Source of the DNA: DATBVX01 sp963724625
GTDB taxonomy: Bacteria; Pseudomonadota; Gammaproteobacteria; Steroidobacterales; Steroidobacteraceae
Direction of reading: 5' to 3'
Assembly (NCBI GenBank): GCA_963724625.1
Contig: CAVRVO010000014.1
Span: 1 to 64,000 of the forward strand
DNA length: 64,000 bases
This document shows positions 28,618 through 36,374 of the stretch, piece by piece. The notes under the pieces are model-generated. The model had not been told where the DNA came from, searched no databases, and saw only the letters and a list, made by a program, of their open reading frames with translations. Each line of letters opens with the position of its first letter. The stretch's first letter is position 1. The position numbers and the translations under genes were made by a program.

Positions 28618-29757
28618 TTGAGCACCGATCGTATCCTCACCACGCATGTCGGCAGCCTGCCACGCGAGCACAAGGTCGCGGAGCTGCTGATGAAACGGGA
28701 CCAGGGCGAACCCTACGATGTTGACGAGTTCGACCGCACAATGGCGGCCGCGGTTTCCGCGACGGTTCAGAAGCAGGTCGCGACCGGTATCGACATCGTG
28801 AGCGACGGCGAGACCGCGAAGATCGGATACGCCACCTACATCAAAGAGCGGCTCTCGGGATTTGGCGGTCACAGCGAACGCCAGATTGCCCTTGACCTCA
28901 AGGATTACCCCGAGTTTCGCGAGCGGATAGCGCTCGTGGCCGGCAAGCAGTCGTTCATGCGCCAGTCCTGCATCGGCCCGATCCTCGTCAAGGAACGCGA
29001 GTCGCTGCACAAGGATCTCCGGAACCTGCGCGCCGCAGTCGACACGCACGGAGCCCGCGGCGCCTTCATGGATTCGGCATCGCCCGGTGTCGTGAGTGCG
29101 TTCCAGACCAACCGCTACTACCCGAGCCACGAGGCGTACGTGGAGGCGATCGCGAACGCCATGCAGGAGGAATACGAGGCGATCGTCGCAGCAGGATTTC
29201 TCCTGCAGCTCGACTGCCCCGATCTCGCCATGGCGCGCCATACCGGATTCCAGGATCTCAGCGAAGCGCAGTTCCTGAAGCGCGCCGCGCTGCACGTGGA
29301 GGTGCTCAACCACGCATTGCGCAATATTCCTGCCGAGTCGCTGCGCATGCACGTGTGCTGGGGTAACTACGAAGGGCCGCACGATCATGACATTGGGCTG
29401 GAAAAGATCATCGCGATCGTGCTCAAGGCTAAGCCTGCCGCCATCCTGTTCGAGGCTTCAAATCCGCGACACGCGCACGAGTGGGTCGTGTGGCGCGACA
29501 CCCCGATACCCGGGGACAAGATTCTGGTGCCCGGGCTCCTGATATCGACGTCAAATTACGTCGAGCACCCGGAACTCATCGCGCAGCGTATCTGCCAGTT
29601 CGCGGATATTGTCGGACGCGAGCGCGTGATCGCGGGCACGGACTGCGGCTTCGGAACCTTTGCCGGCGTCGGCAAGGTCGATCCGCAGATCGCCTACCGC
29701 AAACTGGCCGCACTCGTCACGGGCGCCGAGCTCGCGAGCCGTCGGCTTTGGAAATGA
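28618..29757 (+). CDS. MetE C-terminal-domain family zinc methyl/alkyl-thiol transferase-like protein
   Basis: 379 residues from a TTG with GGAAG seven bases upstream; a nearby ATG at 28614 is in the wrong frame. This is the stand-alone catalytic barrel of cobalamin-independent methionine synthase. Zinc ligands are His245 and Cys247 (MHVCWGNYEG), Glu279 (FEASNPRHAH) and Cys343 (GTDCGFGT). 'TTHVGSLPRE' at the start is the family opening. Without the folate-binding N-terminal half it is unlikely to be ordinary methionine synthase. Relatives of this size include epoxyalkane:coenzyme M transferase, which joins a thiol to a substrate. It starts the plus-strand unit divergent from the GST operon and is followed by an SDR after 9 bp. 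A thiol-conjugation role is speculative. Confidence 0.8.
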   Translation: MSTDRILTTHVGSLPREHKVAELLMKRDQGEPYDVDEFDRTMAAAVSATVQKQVATGIDIVSDGETAKIGYATYIKERLSGFGGHSERQIALDLKDYPEFRERIALVAGKQSFMRQSCIGPILVKERESLHKDLRNLRAAVDTHGARGAFMDSASPGVVSAFQTNRYYPSHEAYVEAIANAMQEEYEAIVAAGFLLQLDCPDLAMARHTGFQDLSEAQFLKRAALHVEVLNHALRNIPAESLRMHVCWGNYEGPHDHDIGLEKIIAIVLKAKPAAILFEASNPRHAHEWVVWRDTPIPGDKILVPGLLISTSNYVEHPELIAQRICQFADIVGRERVIAGTDCGFGTFAGVGKVDPQIAYRKLAALVTGAELASRRLWK

Positions 29758-29766
29758 GGTAAACCT

Positions 29767-30669
29767 ATGGACCCAGTAACAGGCAAAGTGGCATTCATCA
29801 CGGGTGGCGCGAGCGGCATCGGTCTCGGGCTGAGCAAGGTGCTGGTGAAGGCCGGCATGAAAGTCGTGATGGCAGACGTGCGCGAGGATCACCTCGCCGC
29901 AGCCGCGGAGTTCTTTGCGCAAGGCGGCCACAAGCGCGACGTACTGACGCTGCAACTCGACGTCACCGACCGTGCGGCCTTCGCGCAGGCGGCGCAGGAC
30001 ACGCTGCGCGCCTTCGGCAAGGTTCACCTGCTGGTCAACAACGCGGGCATGGGCCTGCTCGGCCCGATCAAGCAGGCGCGCTTCGATGACTGGGACTGGG
30101 GCATCGGCGTAATGATCGTCGGCGTGATCAACGGCATTCAGACCTTCCTGCCGCACCTGCTCGCCCACGGGGAAGGCGGGCACATCGTCAGCACCTCATC
30201 GATGGCTGCCGTCGTACCGATCCCGAACTGTTCCATCTACATCATGGCCAAGGCGGCGCTGATCGGCCTGTCGGAGTCGCTGCGCGGCGAGCTTGCTCCC
30301 GACAACATCGGCGTCTCGGCTTTCTGTCCCGGTCCGGTGCAGACGAACATCCGCGAGAGCGGCAAGACGCGACCCGATAGGTTCCGCAAGGACAGCGGCT
30401 TCGCCGACCTCGAGCAGCGCCTGGAGCAGCGCCCCAATTCACCGCTGTGGATGGATCCCGAGGAGTGCGGCGAGCGCATCCTGCGCGGCATCCGGCGCAA
30501 CGATCTCTACATCTTCACCCACCGCGAGTTCCGCGAGGGCGCCGAGGAACATTACCGCGCCATGGTGGCTTCATTCCCCGACGAGCCCCTCAACACCGAG
30601 CGCGCGGACGCGATCCGCTACCTGCTCTCCAACCCCATCTTCAAGGAAGTGCTCGACCAGGCGAAGTAG
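29767..30669 (+). CDS. short-chain dehydrogenase/reductase, LigL/LigD-like, intact
   Basis: 300 residues. The cofactor motif is TGGASGIG at 12-19, Asn-Asn-Ala-Gly at 91-94, the catalytic Ser at 144/145 and Tyr158-X-X-X-Lys162 (YIMAK). The insertion 'FDDWDWGIGVMIVGVINGIQ' and the C-terminal 'RILRGIRRNDLYIFTHREF' are shared with four of the other SDRs in this window. They match my memory of the C-alpha dehydrogenases that oxidise guaiacylglycerol-beta-guaiacyl ether in sphingomonads. GAGGTAA before the ATG is a fair ribosome site. Repeat copy 2 begins 7 bp after its stop codon. It is probably co-transcribed with the MetE-like gene. Confidence 0.88.
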   Translation: MDPVTGKVAFITGGASGIGLGLSKVLVKAGMKVVMADVREDHLAAAAEFFAQGGHKRDVLTLQLDVTDRAAFAQAAQDTLRAFGKVHLLVNNAGMGLLGPIKQARFDDWDWGIGVMIVGVINGIQTFLPHLLAHGEGGHIVSTSSMAAVVPIPNCSIYIMAKAALIGLSESLRGELAPDNIGVSAFCPGPVQTNIRESGKTRPDRFRKDSGFADLEQRLEQRPNSPLWMDPEECGERILRGIRRNDLYIFTHREFREGAEEHYRAMVASFPDEPLNTERADAIRYLLSNPIFKEVLDQAK

Positions 30670-30675
30670 CAGCAG

Positions 30676-30855
30676 TCCGCTCGGCTTCGGAGTGAGTATT
30701 TTGGCCTGTCGTCCCCCTGAGCCCGACACGAACGAGACGACGAGGGATTGCGCACGTTGCCGTTCGCGCTGAGCGGCAACGTGAGGTCCTCGTAATCAAA
30801 TCCAAACGGGCTCGGGGAATGACAGGCCGAAATACTCACCCCCGAGGCCCGCGGA
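30676..30855. repeat. structured repeat, copy 2: inverted relative to copy 1, with its own arms
   Basis: The left arm (30676-30725) and right arm (30806-30855) pair over about 45-50 bp (TGAGTATTTTGGCCTGTC with GACAGGCCGAAATACTCA). These arm sequences are unrelated to those of copy 1 except for the innermost GAGCCCG/CGGGCTC. The core, read on the minus strand, aligns to copy 1 with about 17 differences in 104 positions and no gaps. The internal hairpin is perfect here: ACGTTGCCG at 30754-30762 with CGGCAACGT at 30774-30782. It exactly fills the gap between two converging stop codons (30669 and 30860). Confidence 0.87.
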
Positions 30856-30859
30856 CTAG

Positions 30860-31318
30860 TTAGAACATCGTGTTGGTGTTGGCCGACTTCTCGGGGATGG
30901 GCTGGACCACGTCCCAGTGCTCCACGACCTTCCCCTTCTCGATGCGAAAGATGTCGACGACCGCGGAGCCGCGATCGCTCGCATCGCGCGTGACGTGCGA
31001 ATGCACCACCACGATGTTGCCGTCGACGTAAACGTGCTTGAAGTCGTAGCGATACTCGGCGTGGCTCGCCAGGTACGGGGCGAGGAAGTCGATCGCCGCC
31101 TGCGCGCCGTCCGCCGCGAACGGGTTGTGTTGGCGATAGGTCGGGCCGGTGTACTTGTCGAAGCCCTCCTTCACCTTCTTCTGGTTGAACACCATGTCGA
31201 GGAACGCGACCACCAGCTTGCCGTTGGAATTGGTGGTCAGCGCCTTGTCGGCGACTGCCGTGAACGACAGAGCCAGTCCGCACAGCAAAGGCACGGCCAA
31301 TCGACTGGAAATTCGCAT
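30860..31318 (-). CDS. exported NTF2/SnoaL-fold protein
   Basis: 152 residues from the ATG at 31318 (MRISSRLAVPLLCGLALSFT, a signal peptide ending TAVA). The mature part is a cone-shaped alpha+beta fold of the SnoaL-like group: 'FLDMVFNQKKVKEGFDKYTG', 'YRQHNPFAADGAQAAIDFLA', 'VVHSHVTRDASDRGSAVVDI' and 'FRIEKGKVVEHWDVVQPIPE'. Such proteins are small isomerases, cyclases or binding proteins. The conserved His and Asp residues lining the pocket are present, but no reaction can be assigned. It is the last gene after two GST genes on the same strand. Confidence 0.8.
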   Translation of the reverse strand: MRISSRLAVPLLCGLALSFTAVADKALTTNSNGKLVVAFLDMVFNQKKVKEGFDKYTGPTYRQHNPFAADGAQAAIDFLAPYLASHAEYRYDFKHVYVDGNIVVVHSHVTRDASDRGSAVVDIFRIEKGKVVEHWDVVQPIPEKSANTNTMF

Positions 31319-31373
31319 GTGTCCTCCCCTCCCCATCAGGTGACAGATTCAGAGATCGACCAGCTAGCCGAAT

Positions 31374-32138
31374 TCAGCCGCCGACCGAAGCACGCTGGGC
31401 GGCAGCCGAGCCTGGCGCCGGTTGCCGCGCCATTGCAAGCGCCGCCTTGACCGCGGGCCGTTCGTTCATCCTGCGCACCCAGTCCAGCGCGCGCGGCGAC
31501 ACCTTCTCGTTCATGAACTCCGGGAAGAATCGCGGGACCGGAACGGCCATCGAGTAGGTATTGATGTCCGCGAGCGAGTATTCATCGCCCGCGAGCCACG
31601 CGGACTTGGCCAGTATTTTTTCCATGCGCTCGATCGACACGCCCACCTTGCGCTTGGAATCCGCCAGCTGCTCGGCCGTGAACGCGTGCGTGGCCGCGGT
31701 CTTCCACTTGTCGCGCTGCTCCTTGAGCGGAATGCGCTCCAGCAGCTTGTCGAACGCGCCGCTCTGCAGGCGTGCGACGATGCCGGGCACCAGCACGTTC
31801 CAGCCGTGCATGCTGAGCGCGGGGCAGAAATATTCGTCCACGAACTTGCTCCAGATGCGCATGTGCGCGCGTGCCACTGGGTTGCGCGGGCGCAGCGGCA
31901 CTTGCGGAAACACGTCATCGAGGTACTCGTTGATCACGGTCGACTCGGTGATGATCGCCCCGTCGTGGATCAGCGCCGGCACCTGCCCGTTAGGGTTGAC
32001 CCGGACGAACTCCGGCGAGTGCTGCTCGAAGTTGTGCAGATCGATGTAGTGGCTGACGAACTCGAGGCCCTTCTCCTTCAGGCACAGCATCGGCTTCATC
32101 GAGTTGGCCGAAGGTTCGTAGTGATAGAGCTCCAGCAT
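31374..32138 (-). CDS. glutathione S-transferase, LigF-like beta-etherase candidate, intact
   Basis: 254 residues. The thioredoxin-like domain runs 'MLELYHYEPSANSMKPMLCL', 'VSHYIDLHNFEQHSPEFVRV', 'NPNGQVPALIHDGAIITEST' and 'VINEYLDDVFPQVPLRPRNP'. The helical domain has 'MRIWSKFVDEYFCPALSMHG', 'IPLKEQRDKWKTAATHAFTA' and 'YSLADINTYSMAVPVPRFF'. From memory, LigF of Sphingobium has the same order of motifs: ANS-KP, EKGLEF, FEQHS, RGQVPAL-HDG--VTESTVI-EYL, WVDEYFC and QLKWRRA. This is the best LigF match in the window. It lies 18 bp after another GST gene, and probably in one transcript with the NTF2 protein. Confidence 0.88.
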   Translation of the reverse strand: MLELYHYEPSANSMKPMLCLKEKGLEFVSHYIDLHNFEQHSPEFVRVNPNGQVPALIHDGAIITESTVINEYLDDVFPQVPLRPRNPVARAHMRIWSKFVDEYFCPALSMHGWNVLVPGIVARLQSGAFDKLLERIPLKEQRDKWKTAATHAFTAEQLADSKRKVGVSIERMEKILAKSAWLAGDEYSLADINTYSMAVPVPRFFPEFMNEKVSPRALDWVRRMNERPAVKAALAMARQPAPGSAAAQRASVGG

Positions 32139-32156
32139 GACAATCCTCCTCGGCGT

Positions 32157-32895
32157 CTAGTCGACGACCGCGCGCAGCACTTCCGGCACTTTATTCGGCA
32201 TCGCCAGCGCGGCCTTCACGGCGGGACGCTGGTTCATCTCCTCGAGCCATTCGGCGCAGCGCGGTTGCATGAACTCCGGAAAGAAGCGGGGCACGCCGGT
32301 CACCATAGTGTAGGTATTCACGTCAGCGAGCGAATAGGTCGGGCCTGCGATCCAGTGTGACTTCTGCAGCAGCGTCTCCATGCGCTCGATCGAAGACTCC
32401 GATGCGGCGACGCGAGTCATTGAGCTGTTCCTCGGAGAAGGAACTGCCCGCGACCGTCGCCCACTTGTCGCGTTGCTCCTTGAGCGGGATGTGCGACAGC
32501 ATTTCATGCAACTGCGGTCCCTTGAGGCGCTGGGCGACCTTGCGCACCAGGGTGTGCCAGCCGATCATACTCAGCGCCGGGCAGAAATACTCATCGACGA
32601 ACTTGCTCCAGATCCTCATCTGCGCGCGTTCCACCGGACTATCGGGACGCAGGCGCACCTGCGGGAACACATCTTCCAGGTACTCGTTGATCATTGTCGA
32701 CTCGGTAATGATCGCCCCGTCGTGGACCAGCACTGGCACCTGGCCGTTCGGATTGATGGCGACGAATTCGGGCCTGTGCTGCTCGAAGCGCAGCAGGTCG
32801 ACGTAATGACTGACGAAATCGATCTGCTTCTCCTTCAGGCACAGCAGTACCTTCATCGAATTGGCAACGGGTTCGGCGTGGTAGAGCTCGAGCAT
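32157..32895 (-). CDS. glutathione S-transferase, LigF-like beta-etherase candidate, one frameshift
   Basis: It starts at the ATG at 32895 (MLELYHAEPVANSMKVLLCL) and is a close paralogue of the downstream gene: 'DLLRFEQHRPEFVAINPNGQ', 'VHDGAIITESTMINEYLEDV', 'MRIWSKFVDEYFCPALSMIG' and 'IPLKEQRDKWATVAGSSFSE'. A shift near 32410 takes the frame to 'SSIERMETLLQKSHWIAGPT' and 'YSLADVNTYTMVTGVPRFFP', ending at 32157. The two neighbouring GSTs could form a heterodimer, as reported for some beta-etherases. The first gene of this short operon is divergent from the biotin carboxyl carrier gene, with 178 bp between. Confidence 0.82.
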
Positions 32896-33073
32896 CGGGA
32901 CTGTGGTCTCCGGAAAGGGGGTGCCGCATTTGGCCGGAACGCCGGCTGCGATCACTCAACCCAGCGCGAAGCTGTGATCCACTGGGAAGGAAATCGCCAG
33001 ACGCTTGCATTGACAGGAAGTTCACCAACTGGCCGCGCATTACAATCCAGCTCATGATGCTCGCTGTTTCGCC

Positions 33074-33568
33074 ATGAACCTCACTCACGACGACGTGCAG
33101 GAGATCCTGCGGCTGCTCGACGCATCGTCGTTCGATGAGCTGATCCTGGAGACTGACCGTCTCAAGCTCACGCTGCGCCGCAGTGGCGCGGGCGGCTGGA
33201 CGCAGGAACGACAGACGCTAGGAGCCGCACACTTGTCAGCCGGCGCTGGGTCGCGGGCTGCAACGCCGCAGCCGGCGCAAGCGTCGGTTCCAGCGTCACC
33301 GGCGCCTGCCCCGGCAGCCGATGTGATCGAGATCCGTCCGCCGATCATGGGTACGTTCTACCGTGCGCCGCAGCCAGGGGCGGCACCGTTCGTCGAGGTC
33401 GGTTCGCACGTTGCGCCCGAGACCGTGGTGGGCATCGTCGAGACCATGAAGCTCATGAATTCCGTCTATGCCGGCGCACTTGGAATGGTGAGCGAAATCT
33501 GCGTCGCGAACGGCGAGGTCGTGGACGCGCAGCGCGTGCTGATGCGGCTCAAGCCGGTCGGCAAATGA
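33074..33568 (+). CDS. accB: biotin carboxyl carrier protein
   Basis: 164 residues. An N-terminal oligomerisation segment is followed by an Ala/Pro-rich linker (about 55-82) and the biotinyl domain with the lysine at 126 in ETMKLMN. The usual motif is (E/A)MKM, so Leu replaces the second Met, a known variant. The protruding 'thumb' region (MGTFYRAPQPGAAPFVEVGS) is typical of acetyl-CoA carboxylase carriers. Its stop overlaps the carboxylase start by four bases. No carboxyltransferase is nearby, so it is either an accessory pair for another acyl-CoA carboxylase or a second acetyl-CoA carboxylase set. Confidence 0.88.
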   Translation: MNLTHDDVQEILRLLDASSFDELILETDRLKLTLRRSGAGGWTQERQTLGAAHLSAGAGSRAATPQPAQASVPASPAPAPAADVIEIRPPIMGTFYRAPQPGAAPFVEVGSHVAPETVVGIVETMKLMNSVYAGALGMVSEICVANGEVVDAQRVLMRLKPVGK

Positions 33569-34913
33569 GGCTGCGCCGCATCCTGATCGCCAACCGCGGC
33601 GAGATCGCGGTCCGGATCATCCGCACGTGCAACGAGCTGGGCATCGAGACGGTGCTTGCCGCCTCGGAAGCGGACCTCGAGTCCGTACCGGCGCGACTGG
33701 CGGATCGCACCGTGTGTATCGGTCCGCCGCCCTCCAGCCGCAGCTACCTCAACGCTCGAGTCGATCGTCGCGGCCGCGGTGGCGGCGAAGGCTGACGCCG
33801 TGCATCCGGGCTATGGCTTCCTCGCCGAGAACTCGCAACTCGCCCGTCGCTGTAGCGAGGCCGGGATCATCTTCATCGGGCCGACGGCGGATCAGCTCGA
33901 TGCGATGGGCGACAAGCTGCGTGCGCGGCAGCACGCGATCGCGGCGGGCCTGCCGGTACTGGACAGGTGGAGCGGTCGGCAGCGTTACGGAGGCACGCGA
34001 GCTTGCCGAGCAGATCGGGTGGCCGGTCGCATCAAGTCAGTCGGCGGCGGCGGTGGCCGCGGCCTCAAGCCCGCGCGCGAATCGAGGCAGCTGGAGGCGA
34101 CTCTCAACCTCGCGATGGCGGAAGCGCATGCAGCCTTTGGCGACGCGCGCGTCTACCTGGAGCGACTGGTCGAGTCCGGACGACACGTCGAGGTCCAGAT
34201 CGTGGGTGACGGCGCCGAAGTCATCCACCTCGGCGATCGCGATTGCTCCATCCAGCGCCGCTACCAAAAGCTGATCGAAGAAGCTCCCCGCACCCGGGCT
34301 GCCGCAGCGGCATGCGACGCGATGCACGCGGGCGCAGTCAAGCTCGGGCGTCACCTGAATTATCGCGGGCTCGGCACTGTCGAGTTCCTGTTCGATCGCA
34401 AGCGCCAGGAATTCCATTTTCTGGCGATGAACGCGCGCATCCAGGTGGAGCATCCGGTCACGGAGGCTGTGCACTCTGGCCTCGATCTCGTCGCCGAGCA
34501 GATCGCGGTGGCCGAGGGCCGAGACCTGCCGATGGCGCAGCGCGAGGTAGGGCTGTCCGGTCACGCGCTCGAGCGTCGCATTACCGCGGAGGACTGGACG
34601 CGAGACTTTCAGCCCGGTCCCGGCACGGTGTTGTCGGCCGTGTTCCCCGCCGGCGAAGGGATCCGGGTGGACACGCACATTGAAGCGGGATCGTCGGTTC
34701 CGCCGTACTACGACTCGCTGCTCGCCAAGATCATCGTGAGCGGCCGCGATCGGGCGCAGTGTCTGGAGCGATGAGGCTCGCGCTCGCCAACTGCCGCATC
34801 GAAGGCGTTACCAACATTGTTGCGCTGCATGCGCTGTTGCTGGACGAACCGAGTTCGTCGCGGGCACGTTCGATACGTCGCTTCTGGATCGCTGGTCGGT
34901 CCGCCGGTGCTGA
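33565..34913 (+). CDS. accC: biotin carboxylase, several frameshifts and a changed metal-site residue
   Basis: The ATP-grasp enzyme that carboxylates biotin. 'ILIANRGEIAVRIIRTCNEL' opens it in one frame. After about 33760 the next frame has 'AVHPGYGFLAENSQLARRCS', the glycine-rich loop 'KSVGGGGGRGLKPA', 'ERLVESGRHVEVQIVGDGAE' and 'RIQVEHPVTE'. A third frame ends with 'ALANCRIEGVTN' and 'TFDTSLLDRW' to the stop at 34911-34913. The motif usually written EMNTR reads AMNAR: GCG at 34424-34426 replaces the Glu that holds the second metal ion. If real, activity should be badly reduced; a single-base error would also explain it. Coupled to the carrier gene by overlap. Confidence 0.78.
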
Positions 34914-35364
34914 CCGCGGTCAGCTCACAATGCTTCGGCTCAGTCGTCGACTCCGTCGAGGTCCGCCAGTGTCGCGGCGGCGAAACACTACCGCCGACCG
35001 TGCGCATAACCGCGGCGTTACGCTCCACATCGAGTTTTCGTTCAGTAATGGTTGAGTCTGCCGCGCTCAAAGTGCGGCTAGATACGCTCGCCAATAGGTC
35101 CACCCAGTGCCGTCCTTCGACCTGTATCGCAGCGGCCACACGGGGCCCAACACCCCGGCGATGATGCAGTTCACGGACAGCGGGGGTGTGCATCGCGTGG
35201 TACGCGAGGGAGAGGTGGCTCGACTGTCTAGCCTGATTTCGAGCACCGGTCAGTCCGGATACGAACATCGAGGGGGAGAACATCCCACATAAGACGCCTG
35301 CTGGGCGCTCGGCGCGAGCGCTCCGCGTGCAGCGACGCGGGGCGCCCTTTGCTTAAGGCGCAGA
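34914..35364. other. 451 bp without a recognisable gene
   Basis: It lies between the biotin carboxylase and the first TIM-barrel gene. Short open frames exist on both strands (plus 35107-35292, minus up to 35283), but none shows a domain, a convincing ribosome site or a membrane pattern that I recognise. The composition is like the neighbours. It could hold a decayed or heavily frameshifted small gene and the promoter of the following pair. An imperfect GC-rich inverted repeat sits around 35305-35345. Confidence 0.4.
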
Positions 35365-36351
35365 ATGGATCGACGAGCCTTTCTGGGTCATTCCACCTCG
35401 GTACTGGCCGCTGGCGCATTGGCGCCCCTGGCGACGCACAGTAACGGCCTGCCGCTCCTGGCCGACGCGAAGCCAACGCTCGGCGGCACTACGCTCCTGG
35501 TGGAGCTGCTGGGCTCGTACTGGACCTTCGCCGGCGGCGCGCTGCCGCATACCGACAAAGAGTTCGCGACGTTCGATTTCCAGGATCGCGTCGAAGCGCT
35601 CTCCAGGGCCGGGTTCAAGGGCATGGGCATCTGGCACGCGGACCTCGCCAGAATCCTGGAGAAGCGCAGCCTCAAGGAAATGAAGCAGATCTTCGACGAC
35701 AACGGCATCAAGTACGTAGAGCTCGAATTCCTCACCGACTGGTTCCTCGACGGGGAGAAAAAAAGGAAATCCGACGAGCGCAAGCAGCTGCTCCTGACCG
35801 CTGCCGAGGCGCTGGGTGCGCGCCATGTCAAGGTCGGCGACTTCGACAACCTCAAGTACGAGATGCCGCAGCTGATCGAATCCTTTGCGGCGCTGTGCAA
35901 GGATGCCGCCGATCACGGCACGAAAATCCTGTTCGAGCTCATGCCGTTCTCCATGCTCACCACGCTCAAGGAGACCCTCACGATGCTCGACGGCGCCGGC
36001 GCTAAGAACGGCGGCATCATGTTCGATTTCTGGCACGTCGAGAAACTCAAGATCACCCACGAGGAGCTGGCGAGCGTGCCGCTCAAGTACATCCTGGGTG
36101 CGGAGATGAACGACGGGTTTCGCAAGCCGCCGCCCGAATGGAGCCTGTTCGAGGAGACCATCAACCATCGCAAGATGTGCGGCACGGGCGAGTTCGACGT
36201 GCGCGGCATCCTGGCCGCGCTACGCAAGGCCGGCTACCTGGGACCGTACGGCGTCGAGGTGCTCTCCTCCGAGGTGCGAACCTGGCCACTGGAACAGGTG
36301 ACACAGACCGCGCGCAGTACCACACTGACGCAGTTCACCCACGCGGCCTGA
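35365..36351 (+). CDS. sugar-phosphate isomerase/epimerase-like TIM barrel with Tat-type signal
   Basis: 328 residues. The N-terminus MDRRAFLGHSTSVLAAGALA has twin arginines, then F-L and a hydrophobic stretch, so it is probably exported folded by Tat. The rest is an AP-endonuclease-family-2 barrel: 'FKGMGIWHADLARILE', 'IKYVELEFLTDWFLDGEKKR', 'ALGARHVKVGDFDN', 'KILFELMPFSMLTT', 'NGGIMFDFWHVEKL', 'YILGAEMNDGF' and 'YLGPYGVEVLSSEVRTWPLE'. The Glu, Asp, His and Glu at strand ends form a likely metal site (ELMPF, DFWH, EMND, EVLS). Relatives include IolE, xylose isomerase-like and 3-dehydroshikimate dehydratase proteins. Followed after 23 bp by a cytosolic paralogue. Confidence 0.85.
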   Translation: MDRRAFLGHSTSVLAAGALAPLATHSNGLPLLADAKPTLGGTTLLVELLGSYWTFAGGALPHTDKEFATFDFQDRVEALSRAGFKGMGIWHADLARILEKRSLKEMKQIFDDNGIKYVELEFLTDWFLDGEKKRKSDERKQLLLTAAEALGARHVKVGDFDNLKYEMPQLIESFAALCKDAADHGTKILFELMPFSMLTTLKETLTMLDGAGAKNGGIMFDFWHVEKLKITHEELASVPLKYILGAEMNDGFRKPPPEWSLFEETINHRKMCGTGEFDVRGILAALRKAGYLGPYGVEVLSSEVRTWPLEQVTQTARSTTLTQFTHAA

Positions 36352-36374
36352 ACGCAGCAACGCGGAGAATTCAC

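Noticed and set aside
21221..30855. The two repeats as an ordinary MITE or IS remnant
   Set aside because: Terminal arms would then be the same in both copies. They differ completely while remaining self-complementary, and no target-site duplication is evident.
34708..35283. Minus-strand 191-codon open frame after the biotin carboxylase
   Set aside because: No ribosome site or domain, low-complexity Arg/His/Ser text, and it overlaps the end of the carboxylase; not reported as a gene.
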